DNA of 64,000 bases, taken from Desmonostoc vinosum HA7617-LM4 (GTDB lineage: Bacteria > Cyanobacteriota > Cyanobacteriia > Cyanobacteriales > Nostocaceae). Location: NCBI GenBank assembly GCA_019359515.1, contig JAHHHC010000002.1, positions 1 through 64,000 of the forward strand, written 5' to 3'. Within the stretch, counting starts at the first letter, position 1; the number at the start of each line of letters is the position of its first letter. The notes beneath the pieces were generated by a model that worked only from the letters and a program-made list of their open reading frames with translations, was not told where the DNA came from and did not search any database. Made by a program: the position numbers and the translations under genes. This document shows, in pieces, positions 28,841-36,738 of this stretch.

Positions 28841-31006
28841 ATGAAAAGGCGGACGTTTTTACAAAGGATTGGCTCGATACTTGCAATTTTGGGTGTGACT
28901 GAGGCTGAGTGGTTGACTCTGGGAAATCACTATTATCAAGCTCTAGCACAACCTAATCTGCGTAAGTTAGCATTATTGATTGGCATCAATCAATATCAGA
29001 AAATTCCATCTCTTAGTGGTTGTCTGACTGATGTAGAACTGCAAAGAGAATTGTTAATGTATCGGTTTGGCTTTCAAGGCTCAGATATCTTGACTTTAAC
29101 TGAGGAACAAGCGAGTCGAGAATTTATTGAGGCAGCTTTTTTGGATCATTTCGGGAAGCAAGCCAAACCTGGTGATGTCGTCTTCTTTCACTTTAGCGGC
29201 TATGGCACCCGTATCAAGTTAGAAATGTTATCAGAAGCACAAAATGCTCTGGTGCCAGCAAGTGAAAATCAAGTTGCACAAGATGAGAAGATAGTCAACT
29301 ATTTATTAGAAGAAACCTTGTTGTTGCTTTTGCGATCGCTACCTACAGACAAGGTAATAGCTGTGTTGGATACTAGTTACAATGCTCCAACTACAGTCCA
29401 GCCAACAGGGCTGCGAATTCGCGCGCGGCAAGAGTTAGAAGCAGCACAGCTAGCAGCACAAGAACTGGAATTTCTCAAGCAACTCAAAACTCAAGACTCA
29501 AAATTCAATCCCCTAATCCTAACAGCTACCTCAGAACCAAAGCAGTTAGCCAGGGAAGCATTGCTTTCTGGCTTGAGTGCGGGATTATTTACCTATGCTT
29601 TGACACAGTATTTGTGGGAAACTACTCCAGCTACAACAATTCAAGTGGTGCTTTCCCATGTGAGCAGTTCTTTGCACAAGTTAGGTAGCAAACAGCAACC
29701 AGGGTTATTGAGCAATCAAAAAAACTTACGGCAGCTGGAGATGTTAAATGTTGCATCTGTGCTTGGACAACCCAACAATGGCGCAGAAGGAACTGTCACA
29801 GCAATTGAAGAGGATGGTAAAACGGTGCATTTGTGGTTAGGAGGATTACCTACACAAGTGCTGGAATACTACGGGGTTAATTCTCGATTTGCTTTAGTAA
29901 CAGCAGAGGGGTTAGCACAAGAAACATCTTTACAGGTGCGATCGCGTGCTGGGTTAACGGCAAAAGCTCAAGTTATTAGCGTTGATGGTAAAATCCCTCT
30001 AGAAGTTGGACAACTCGTTCAAGAAACTGTCAGGGTTTTACCTCGGAATATTGGTTTAGTAGTCGCTTTAGATAATCAACTCGAAAGAATTGAACGGGTA
30101 GATGCTACCAGTGCTTTTGCTACCATTGCTCATGTGTCTGGTGTAGTAGCAGGAGAACAACCAGCTGATTATATTTTTGGTAAATTACAGCAAACTCCTA
30201 GTCGCTATGGTCTATTTTCTCTTGATGGTGAGCTAATTTCCAACACTAGTGGGGAAATTGGGGAAGCGGTGAAATTAGCAGTACAGCGGTTAACACCGAA
30301 ATTCCAAACTCTTCTGGCAGCTAAGTTGTGGCGACTTACAGAAAATGAAGGTTCTTCTCGCTTGGCAGTCCAAGCAACTTTAGAGATTTTTGGCGTATCA
30401 CCTCGGATAGTTATGCAACGCGAAACAGTGAGGACTTTGAGTGCGGAAACTTCAATGAGCAAATCACTCAAAACTCAGCATTCAGAATCTACTGCTGTTG
30501 TGCCTATTGGCAGTCGGATGCAGTATCGAGTGCAAAACCAAAGCGATCGCCCAGTATATTTAATGTTACTGGGATTAAAGAATAATAAGACAGGTGTCGC
30601 TTTCTACCCTTGGACAACTCTACAGGAAACGAACATTTCCGATACTAAACAGTTGCTTACACAAGTCGTTATTCCCCCTGGTGAGACTCTCACTTTACCG
30701 CAAACTACTACCGCGTCTGAATGGGTAGTTTCTGGGCCAGCTTTCTTTTGCGAACATCAACTCATTCTCTGTACTCATCCCTTTGATGAAACTCTCGCGG
30801 CCTTATATGCTGCCAAAAATCCGACAACTGATCAACAGCCAATTGGTTCATTGTTGAATTCCTTGGAAGTAGCACAAGCCTTGCTGCAAGATTTACATAA
30901 CGCCGCCACCACAGTTAAAGCAGAAATTAACGGTACAGCTGCTGACTCTTATGTGTTAGATGTGAATAATTGGGCAAGTTTTAGCTTTAACTTTCAAGTT
31001 ATGTAA
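28841..31006 (+). CDS. Pseudo-orthocaspase (caspase-fold protein with substituted catalytic dyad)
   Basis: 721 residues. A Tat-like leader (MKRRTFLQRIGS) ends near ALAQ-P36-38. The p20 caspase-fold domain spans ~40-290: LALLIGINQYQKIPSLSGCL, then FFHFSGYGT where the catalytic His is Tyr121, and VIAVLDTSYN where the catalytic Cys is Ser179. The Tyr/Ser replacement is a recognised class of cyanobacterial pseudo-orthocaspases, presumed proteolytically inactive. The rest (~300-721) includes beta-rich segments and a DUF4384-like stretch (VYLMLLGLKNNKTGVAFYPW). Export suggests a periplasmic role; none is known. Confidence 0.85.
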   Translation: MKRRTFLQRIGSILAILGVTEAEWLTLGNHYYQALAQPNLRKLALLIGINQYQKIPSLSGCLTDVELQRELLMYRFGFQGSDILTLTEEQASREFIEAAFLDHFGKQAKPGDVVFFHFSGYGTRIKLEMLSEAQNALVPASENQVAQDEKIVNYLLEETLLLLLRSLPTDKVIAVLDTSYNAPTTVQPTGLRIRARQELEAAQLAAQELEFLKQLKTQDSKFNPLILTATSEPKQLAREALLSGLSAGLFTYALTQYLWETTPATTIQVVLSHVSSSLHKLGSKQQPGLLSNQKNLRQLEMLNVASVLGQPNNGAEGTVTAIEEDGKTVHLWLGGLPTQVLEYYGVNSRFALVTAEGLAQETSLQVRSRAGLTAKAQVISVDGKIPLEVGQLVQETVRVLPRNIGLVVALDNQLERIERVDATSAFATIAHVSGVVAGEQPADYIFGKLQQTPSRYGLFSLDGELISNTSGEIGEAVKLAVQRLTPKFQTLLAAKLWRLTENEGSSRLAVQATLEIFGVSPRIVMQRETVRTLSAETSMSKSLKTQHSESTAVVPIGSRMQYRVQNQSDRPVYLMLLGLKNNKTGVAFYPWTTLQETNISDTKQLLTQVVIPPGETLTLPQTTTASEWVVSGPAFFCEHQLILCTHPFDETLAALYAAKNPTTDQQPIGSLLNSLEVAQALLQDLHNAATTVKAEINGTAADSYVLDVNNWASFSFNFQVM

Positions 31007-31144
31007 TATCTTCGCTTGAAGACTGATCGTTAGAGCTGATGCAAAGAAATTTGGTTCTTTAGTACCTTAAGATTGATACAGATACAGTCGGAAATCTTGC
31101 AGATTTGTAATTTATCAAAAAGTTTATTGACAATCTGGTTGTGA

Positions 31145-31618
31145 TCACAACTCTTGAAGAGAAGAAGTGAAGCTTTGAATATTTTCGAGCGTAACTACAG
31201 ATTCGCCACCAACATAAGTTCGGGAAGCTTCAGCATTATTTTGACCGACATTTACCATAAATCTAATACTAAATTCTCCTTCATGAGGCGATCGCACTTC
31301 TCCTGATAAGGCTTGCACCTGAAAACCAAGATCACAAGTGAGAAAAGTATAAGACTCCCTATTAGGGTTCTCTTGTAACTGAGCAATATGTTCCTCAAAA
31401 TAAGTTACAAGGCGTTTTAAATCTGTAATACTAATCAAAGCTGGTTGAGACTTTACCGCCACAAAAGCAAGATTTGGATCGAGTTGAAATTTAACAATTA
31501 AATCCATATATTGTTTTGTTGTTTCTAAGCTTTTCAAGTTAAATATAATCTTGTAACCTTCAGTTACTAGCAAGCATTTACTACTAGTTGTTACTGGAGT
31601 ATGGATGTTTGTATTCAT
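31145..31618 (-). CDS. Conserved hypothetical protein, function unknown
   Basis: 157 residues with no signal peptide, membrane segment or recognised domain. The central part (ISITDLKRLVTYFEEHIAQL) is likely helical, and the C-terminal half (LGFQVQALSGEV, FSIRFMVNVGQN) looks like beta strands, so a compact alpha/beta protein is plausible. An ATG at 31618 starts the frame. It is not closely spaced with either neighbour. I cannot offer a function. Confidence 0.65.
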   Translation of the reverse strand: MNTNIHTPVTTSSKCLLVTEGYKIIFNLKSLETTKQYMDLIVKFQLDPNLAFVAVKSQPALISITDLKRLVTYFEEHIAQLQENPNRESYTFLTCDLGFQVQALSGEVRSPHEGEFSIRFMVNVGQNNAEASRTYVGGESVVTLENIQSFTSSLQEL

Positions 31619-31681
31619 AAAGCGACAATGATTTTCTTAACTATATATTTGGGTTAAAACCATAGTTCCTCTCCAAGTTTT

Positions 31682-32554
31682 TTACAAATATTTTTGCAAT
31701 AATAGACCCAACTTCTGTTTCGCCGCTGCTGGCGCTTTATCCAACTGAGTCAAAATTGCATACTTTAAAGCAGAATGTGCATCGCTAGGTGGTGGATTTT
31801 CACTCAAACGCCGCACAGTTTCTTGAATCACTTTTTGAGCATTGACTGCATTACGCTGCAAATTACCAATTATCATTTCTACCGTGACACTATCGTGGTC
31901 TGGATGCCAACAATCGTAATCTGTTACCAATGCTAAGGTTGCATAGGCGATTTCTGCTTCTCTGGCTAACTTGGCCTCTGGTAAGTTTGTCATGCCAATT
32001 ACGGTTGCACCCCAGCTACGGTAAAGATGCGATTCTGCTTTAGTCGAAAATGCTGGGCCTTCCATGCACACATATGTACCGCCGCGATGAAGAGTGACTT
32101 CTGGTAAATTAAGACAAGCGATCGCATCTGCCAACACTCCAGCTAGATTCTGACAAATCGGATCGCCAAAGGCAATGTGAGCCACAATTCCGTCTCCGAA
32201 AAATGTCGAAACCCGATTTTTCGTTCTGTCAATAAATTGATCTGGTACCACCATATCCAGTGGTTTAGCTTCTGCTTTCAAGGAACCAACAGCACTGGCT
32301 GAAATTAAATACTCTACACCCAGTTGTTTCATTGCATAGATGTTGGCGCGAAATGGCAACTCGGAGGGTAATAAGGTATGATTACGACCGTGACGAGCTA
32401 AAAAGGCTACTCTATTTTGCCCTAGTGTTCCCAGAATCAAAGCATCAGATGGTGAGCCGAAAGGAGTCTGAACTTGTATTTCTTCTACATCCTGGAGCGC
32501 ATCCATCTTGTAAAGACCGCTACCACTAATAATCCCAATTTTAGCTTGATTCAT
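31682..32554 (-). CDS. mtnP: S-methyl-5'-thioadenosine phosphorylase
   Basis: 290 residues, cleaving methylthioadenosine from polyamine and related pathways to adenine and methylthioribose 1-phosphate. Family motifs: [15 protein letters not shown] with the phosphate-binding serine, [47 protein letters not shown] (split here in the middle of the active-site region), [13 protein letters not shown] and [15 protein letters not shown]. Length and motif order fit MTAP rather than purine nucleoside phosphorylase. It lies just downstream of the lasso cluster but is transcribed from its own start. Confidence 0.93.
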   Translation of the reverse strand: MNQAKIGIISGSGLYKMDALQDVEEIQVQTPFGSPSDALILGTLGQNRVAFLARHGRNHTLLPSELPFRANIYAMKQLGVEYLISASAVGSLKAEAKPLDMVVPDQFIDRTKNRVSTFFGDGIVAHIAFGDPICQNLAGVLADAIACLNLPEVTLHRGGTYVCMEGPAFSTKAESHLYRSWGATVIGMTNLPEAKLAREAEIAYATLALVTDYDCWHPDHDSVTVEMIIGNLQRNAVNAQKVIQETVRRLSENPPPSDAHSALKYAILTQLDKAPAAAKQKLGLLLQKYL

Positions 32555-32700
32555 GATGATGAAATTGTTCTTTGCTGAACCTCAAGTTATTTTACCGAAA
32601 AGAGGCATAGCAAAAAAGCCATAAATGAGTAATGAGTATTTTTTTATGCTTCGGTAGAGCCTCTCTATTTCTTCCTCTGTTCCCTATTAAGAGTTCCCCA

Positions 32701-34518
32701 TCACCTGTAGTTTTGAGCTTGAGTTTCAAATAAGTATGCATAAGTACCACCTAGCTGCATGAGTTCTTCGTGAGTACCATTTTCAACAATACTGCCATTT
32801 GCCATCACGTAAATGCGATCGGCCATTTTTACTGTAGACAAACGGTGGCTAATGAGGATCGCAGTTTGATTTTTAATCAGTTGGCGGAACTGTTCAAACA
32901 CTTCATATTCGGCTTTGGGATCCATGGCGCTACTGGGTTCATCTAAAACAATCACTTGCGAATTACGCAGAAATGCTCGCGCCAATGCTACTTTTTGCCA
33001 CTGACCAATACTCAGTTCTTCACCTTCATCAAATAATTTACCCAAAATTGTGTCATAACCTTGGGGCAATTTAGTGATCACATCATCAGCACCAGAACGC
33101 CGCGCAGCATCAATAATACTATCTTGTTGTGGTGGTAGGTCTATATTGCCTAACCAAATATTTTCCTGTGCCGTAAAGTGGTACTTGGCATAGTCTTGAA
33201 AAATCACGCTGATTTCACGGCGCAATTCTGCGATTTTATACTGGCTGAGGTCAATGCCATCGATAGTGATACTACCCTCTGTTGGATCATACAGACGACA
33301 CAAAAGTTTAATTAAGGTGGTTTTTCCAGAACCGTTTTCCCCCACAAGCGCCACTACTTCCCCTGGTCGAATTGTCAAGTTGATGTTTTTCAGTGCCTGA
33401 CGAGTAGTGGTAGTGTACTGAAAATTTACTTGGTTGAAAACGATACCTGTTTTCATTGGTTGGGGAATTGGCTGAGGATTTACAGGTTCCACCAATTTAG
33501 GTTTCAGGTCAAGAAATTCATAAAGGTTAGCCAAAAATAGATTATCTTCATAAAGATTAGATAAACTAACTAACAGACCTCTAATATCGTTCTGTCCTCG
33601 TTGCAATGCTTGATGATAAAGGACTAAATCACCCAAGCGCAGGACTCCTTGGATGGCTTGATAAATGATGTAAGCATAGACAGCAAAAATAAACATACTT
33701 GCTACTGCTTCTGCCCCAAAATTAGCCGCAGAACGTTTAATGAGAATGACTATCCTTTCCTTATATATCTGCCGCCGGATACGAAGATACCATTGACTAA
33801 AGTAGTCGCCTAAATTAAATAAGCGAATTTCTTTGGCGAATTGGTCTGATGTCAGCATCCAACCGAGATACATTGCTTGCCGTTCTGACTGTGTTTTTTT
33901 CCGTTGCCAGCGATACATGATGCGACTGTATTTTAACCGTACCACCAGAGCTGGAAGCGCTGCCACAAATAAGATGCCAATAATTCCCCAATGAAGTGAT
34001 AGCAACAGTCCCACCATTGCTACTAGGGAAATACTATTTTGACCAACCTGTGCTAACCGATTTAAAATTTCTGGTGGTCGGTAGGGAGCTTCATGTTGCG
34101 CTCGTTGCAAGGCATCGTAATATTTAGAATTCTCGTAGTATTCTAAATCGGCTGCAATTGATTTGGTGTTAATAATCCCTTGCATGTAATCAGTTACCTG
34201 CTGGGAATGTGCAGTAACGACTAGTTCGCTCAAGGAGTTGCAAATACTACTGACTAAGGTAACTGCACCAGCCAGGACAACCCAGAGGATGACATTGCCA
34301 AAGCCAACTGTTTTATCTGCAACGCTAAGGTTGGCAACTACTGTATCTATGACTAGTTTGGTGAGATAAATTGATACTACTGGTAGGATGCCTTGAATGA
34401 CTAATAATATTATGCGGGCGATCGTCCAACCAGGACTACTTTGCCATACTAAGCGTAAAGCAGGTACAAGATGTAGGGTTTGTTGAATTGTTTGTTTAAT
34501 GGTTTTGCCTGCTCGCAT
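32701..34518 (-). CDS. ABC exporter (fused permease-ATPase), lasso peptide transporter D
   Basis: 605 residues: an N-terminal six-helix transmembrane domain (~1-330) and a C-terminal ATPase with Walker A GENGSGKTT near 391, Q-loop VIFQDYAKYHF, signature LSIGQWQK near 503 (Ile in place of Gly), Walker B VIVLDEPSSAMD and the switch histidine in AILISHRLST. There is no N-terminal peptidase domain, which fits a pathway that already has its own leader peptidase. It is the last gene of the lasso operon, 131 bp after the kinase-like gene, and should export the mature peptides. Confidence 0.88.
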   Translation of the reverse strand: MRAGKTIKQTIQQTLHLVPALRLVWQSSPGWTIARIILLVIQGILPVVSIYLTKLVIDTVVANLSVADKTVGFGNVILWVVLAGAVTLVSSICNSLSELVVTAHSQQVTDYMQGIINTKSIAADLEYYENSKYYDALQRAQHEAPYRPPEILNRLAQVGQNSISLVAMVGLLLSLHWGIIGILFVAALPALVVRLKYSRIMYRWQRKKTQSERQAMYLGWMLTSDQFAKEIRLFNLGDYFSQWYLRIRRQIYKERIVILIKRSAANFGAEAVASMFIFAVYAYIIYQAIQGVLRLGDLVLYHQALQRGQNDIRGLLVSLSNLYEDNLFLANLYEFLDLKPKLVEPVNPQPIPQPMKTGIVFNQVNFQYTTTTRQALKNINLTIRPGEVVALVGENGSGKTTLIKLLCRLYDPTEGSITIDGIDLSQYKIAELRREISVIFQDYAKYHFTAQENIWLGNIDLPPQQDSIIDAARRSGADDVITKLPQGYDTILGKLFDEGEELSIGQWQKVALARAFLRNSQVIVLDEPSSAMDPKAEYEVFEQFRQLIKNQTAILISHRLSTVKMADRIYVMANGSIVENGTHEELMQLGGTYAYLFETQAQNYR

Positions 34519-34649
34519 AGGGTGGAAGTGGGTAGTAGGGAGCTTGTACTGAGCAAAGTCTTACCCTGCGGGGATCTTGCTACGCGTTAGCGTCTTTGAA
34601 AAAGAAGTATGGGGAGTGGGGAAGAAGGCTTTTCGATAGGATTCCTAAT

Positions 34650-35591
34650 CTATAATGTTGCGGGTTGAGTCTGGCTTGCTAAATCGGTTTCTACTAAACT
34701 TGCTACATCAGGCAATAAGTCTAGAGAGCGGGGGCGTTCTAAATTATAAAGAGGTAGACTTTTGGCTAAGTTTGTGCATTGATGTAAGTGCAAAGGGGCC
34801 TTGGCACTTTGAATAAACTTTTTACCAATTAACATGGGGATGTAGGAATTGGCAATTAGCTGGGTTACTGCTTCTGTCGGTTGGAGAGGTTTGATTTGTA
34901 CGGTTGAACCTACAGAAAGTACGTAGATCCGCTTGAGGGTCAATGATGATTGTAAAAAATTATCAACTGTGGGGCGATCGCGTTTTTCAACTTCTGGGTG
35001 AATCTTTCTCAAGCTTTGTGGATCATCACCCAAAGCGGCTGTAGCTGCATCTGGCCAAAGCTTGATTCGGGGAAATCCTGGAAGCAATACAGGTTCAGCG
35101 ATACTGTCAACATTCACAGCAGCTACATCATCCGCTATCAGTTTGTGACCCCGCCCATAGAGGGTGGCTGCCATGGTAGACTTACCTTGTCCTGAGCGCC
35201 CCAAAAAGACAACCGCGTTACCATCAACGGCAACAGCGCTACCATGCAACACTAAAAACTGTCGCTGGTGCAGCAGCATTCCTAAAACTGCTCCTAATAA
35301 AGGCAAACGCATAACGCTTTCTTCAACATTAGGCAACGGATCAATAATAATTTCTTTACCAGAACGCACTAGAAATTTACCCACTACTTCCCAATATAAA
35401 TACGCTGATTCGCCATCAAGATGAAAGTAATTCCATGATGGGGTAGGTGTGGGTAAAGACCAATTTATTTCTCCATAGCGAATAACTATGTCTGCTTCTA
35501 TCTGTGTTGAACTTTGCAGTTCTGGTAGAGGTAATACTGAGCAAATATCTAAACCGTAAGCCTGATAAAAATACATCTTAATGAACTCCAT
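34650..35591 (-). CDS. HPr kinase-like protein, candidate lasso peptide kinase
   Basis: 313 residues. The C-terminal kinase fold has LVLHGSAVAV (H116), the P-loop GRSGQGKST (131-139) and IADDVAAV (D154, D155), all as in HprK/P-type proteins. The N-terminal ~100 residues are a separate beta-rich domain. Cyanobacteria have no PTS that would need HPr kinase. Proteins of this type occur in lasso clusters such as paeninodin, where they phosphorylate the C-terminal serine of the precursor. Position between the precursors and the exporter supports that role. The start could also be Met6. Activity here is inference. Confidence 0.8.
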   Translation of the reverse strand: MEFIKMYFYQAYGLDICSVLPLPELQSSTQIEADIVIRYGEINWSLPTPTPSWNYFHLDGESAYLYWEVVGKFLVRSGKEIIIDPLPNVEESVMRLPLLGAVLGMLLHQRQFLVLHGSAVAVDGNAVVFLGRSGQGKSTMAATLYGRGHKLIADDVAAVNVDSIAEPVLLPGFPRIKLWPDAATAALGDDPQSLRKIHPEVEKRDRPTVDNFLQSSLTLKRIYVLSVGSTVQIKPLQPTEAVTQLIANSYIPMLIGKKFIQSAKAPLHLHQCTNLAKSLPLYNLERPRSLDLLPDVASLVETDLASQTQPATL

Positions 35592-35693
35592 TTAGGGTGT
35601 ATGGCAGGGAACACTAGCAATCCTATCTAAATTTGTGAAACGAATGATTTAGGATTGGTATAGATGCAAAAATGTTTATTATACGTTAGTAAA

Positions 35694-35726
35694 TACCTCT
35701 GTTTAGAGATTAGCTAAACAGAGGTA
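35694..35726 (-). terminator. Hairpin between lasso precursors and kinase gene
   Basis: TACCTCTGTTTA (35694-35705) and TAAACAGAGGTA (35715-35726) form a 12-bp stem with a 9-base loop. It probably limits read-through from the precursor genes into the kinase and exporter or protects precursor mRNA 3' ends. Confidence 0.55.
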
Positions 35727-35768
35727 GTTAAAGAACAAAATTTAACAGTTAGAGTTAAGTTATTTAGA

Positions 35769-35792
35769 ATATCTAAGCTTTAACTTAGATAT
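35769..35792 (-). terminator. Second hairpin after the last precursor gene
   Basis: ATATCTAAG (35769-35777) pairs with CTTAGATAT (35784-35792), 36 bases after the stop codon of the last precursor. With the hairpin at 35694-35726 it makes a double stem-loop. Confidence 0.5.
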
Positions 35793-35827
35793 CCTAATCT
35801 ACGCTGATGCGCTACCTTAAACTCAGA

Positions 35828-35974
35828 TTAGGAGAAAGTCAGTTCACCTCTAGGAGTTCCTGTTGGGAAATCTTTGTCTAGGTTTTCGCCATCACTATGG
35901 CCTTTGGTTAGAACTTCAACTTCGCCATAGACATTGAGTTTGGGTTGAGCATAAGGCTTTTTATTGGAATTCAT
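35828..35974 (-). CDS. Lasso peptide precursor A1
   Basis: 48 codons. The leader (1-24) has the lasso recognition pattern Y8-x2-P11-x-L13 and G17, and ends VLTK with Thr23 at position -2. The predicted core begins at G25 with ring segment GHSDGENLD, so Gly1 to Asp9 would give a nine-membered ring. The 15-residue tail starts KDFPTGTP and ends LTFS. Unlike the other two precursors it stops at this serine, leaving a free C-terminal Ser24, which is the position phosphorylated in kinase-containing lasso systems. Core length is 24. Too short for standard gene callers. Confidence 0.88.
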   Translation of the reverse strand: MNSNKKPYAQPKLNVYGEVEVLTKGHSDGENLDKDFPTGTPRGELTFS

Positions 35975-36034
35975 GGTTTTGTGCTTTGCTGTTTGTTGAT
36001 TTTTTGTTGATTGAAGCTCTAGTCAGTTCTGAGA

Positions 36035-36190
36035 CTAAAAAGTACCAGAGAAAGTTAGGTTACTTTTGGGAGTACCTGTTGGAAAATCCTTATCTAGGTC
36101 TGCGCCATCACTATTGCCTTGGGTTAAGACTTCGACTTCACCATAAATGGTGAGTTTGGGTTGGGTGTAGGGCTTTTTATGGTTATTCAT
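36035..36190 (-). CDS. Lasso peptide precursor A2
   Basis: 51 codons. Leader motif Y8-x2-P11-x-L13, G17 and VLTQ with Thr at -2. Predicted core of 27 residues starts at G25: ring GNSDGADLD, then KDFPTGTPKSNLTFS followed by a GTF extension absent from A1. Asp9 is the common ring-closing candidate in all three. No obvious Shine-Dalgarno is present, in contrast to A3, so its translation may be weaker or coupled. The 59-bp gap to A1 contains nothing recognised. Confidence 0.88.
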   Translation of the reverse strand: MNNHKKPYTQPKLTIYGEVEVLTQGNSDGADLDKDFPTGTPKSNLTFSGTF

Positions 36191-36405
36191 GGTTTTTCTG
36201 TGCTAGTTGTTGCTTGATAAATTACATAGGTAATCATCGAATAAAGGAACTCTTAATAGGGAACTCTTAACAGTTTTTCTCTGCACTTATTCCCTATTCA
36301 AGAGTAAAAGGGACTGGGTGTAAAATCGAGAAATTGTGGTAGGGGCTTTTACCCACTACCAAATTTTAAAAAACTTTTCCCAGTCGCCGCGACCAGTTGA
36401 TGAAA

Positions 36406-36561
36406 CTAAAAAGTTCCAGAGAAAGTCAAATCGCCTTTGGGGGTTCCGATAGGAAAATCTTTATCTAAAGATTCGCCCTTACCGACACCTTTGGTTAGGA
36501 CTTCGACTTCACCGTAAACAGTGAGTTGGGGCTGAGTATAAGACTTTTTATTAAAAGTCAT
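36406..36561 (-). CDS. Lasso peptide precursor A3
   Basis: 51 codons, the first precursor to be transcribed, with a strong GGAGG ribosome binding site at 36567-36571. Leader motif Y8-x2-P11-x-L13, G17 and VLTK. Predicted core of 27 residues: ring GVGKGESLD, tail KDFPIGTPKGDLTFS plus GTF. Ring residues 2-4 differ most from A1 and A2 (Val-Gly-Lys in place of a polar-Ser-Asp). It begins 178 bp after the cyclase stop codon. Confidence 0.9.
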   Translation of the reverse strand: MTFNKKSYTQPQLTVYGEVEVLTKGVGKGESLDKDFPIGTPKGDLTFSGTF

Positions 36562-36738
36562 GGTTTCCTCCTTTGCTGCTTGTTGATGATTGATTTTTAA
36601 CTTTGGCTCTATTTAGAACCTAAATGACAGCTGAGTGTGAAATCACACGATTTAGATGACTAAACTCGCTGTGCTGTTGGGTGTAATTGAGAAAAAACAG
36701 CCAACAGGACAATGATCTAATATGTCAAATAAAGCCTT

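Noticed and set aside
34650-35591. Genuine HPr kinase/phosphorylase
   Set aside because: No PTS genes nearby, an unrelated N-terminal domain, and a location inside a lasso operon.
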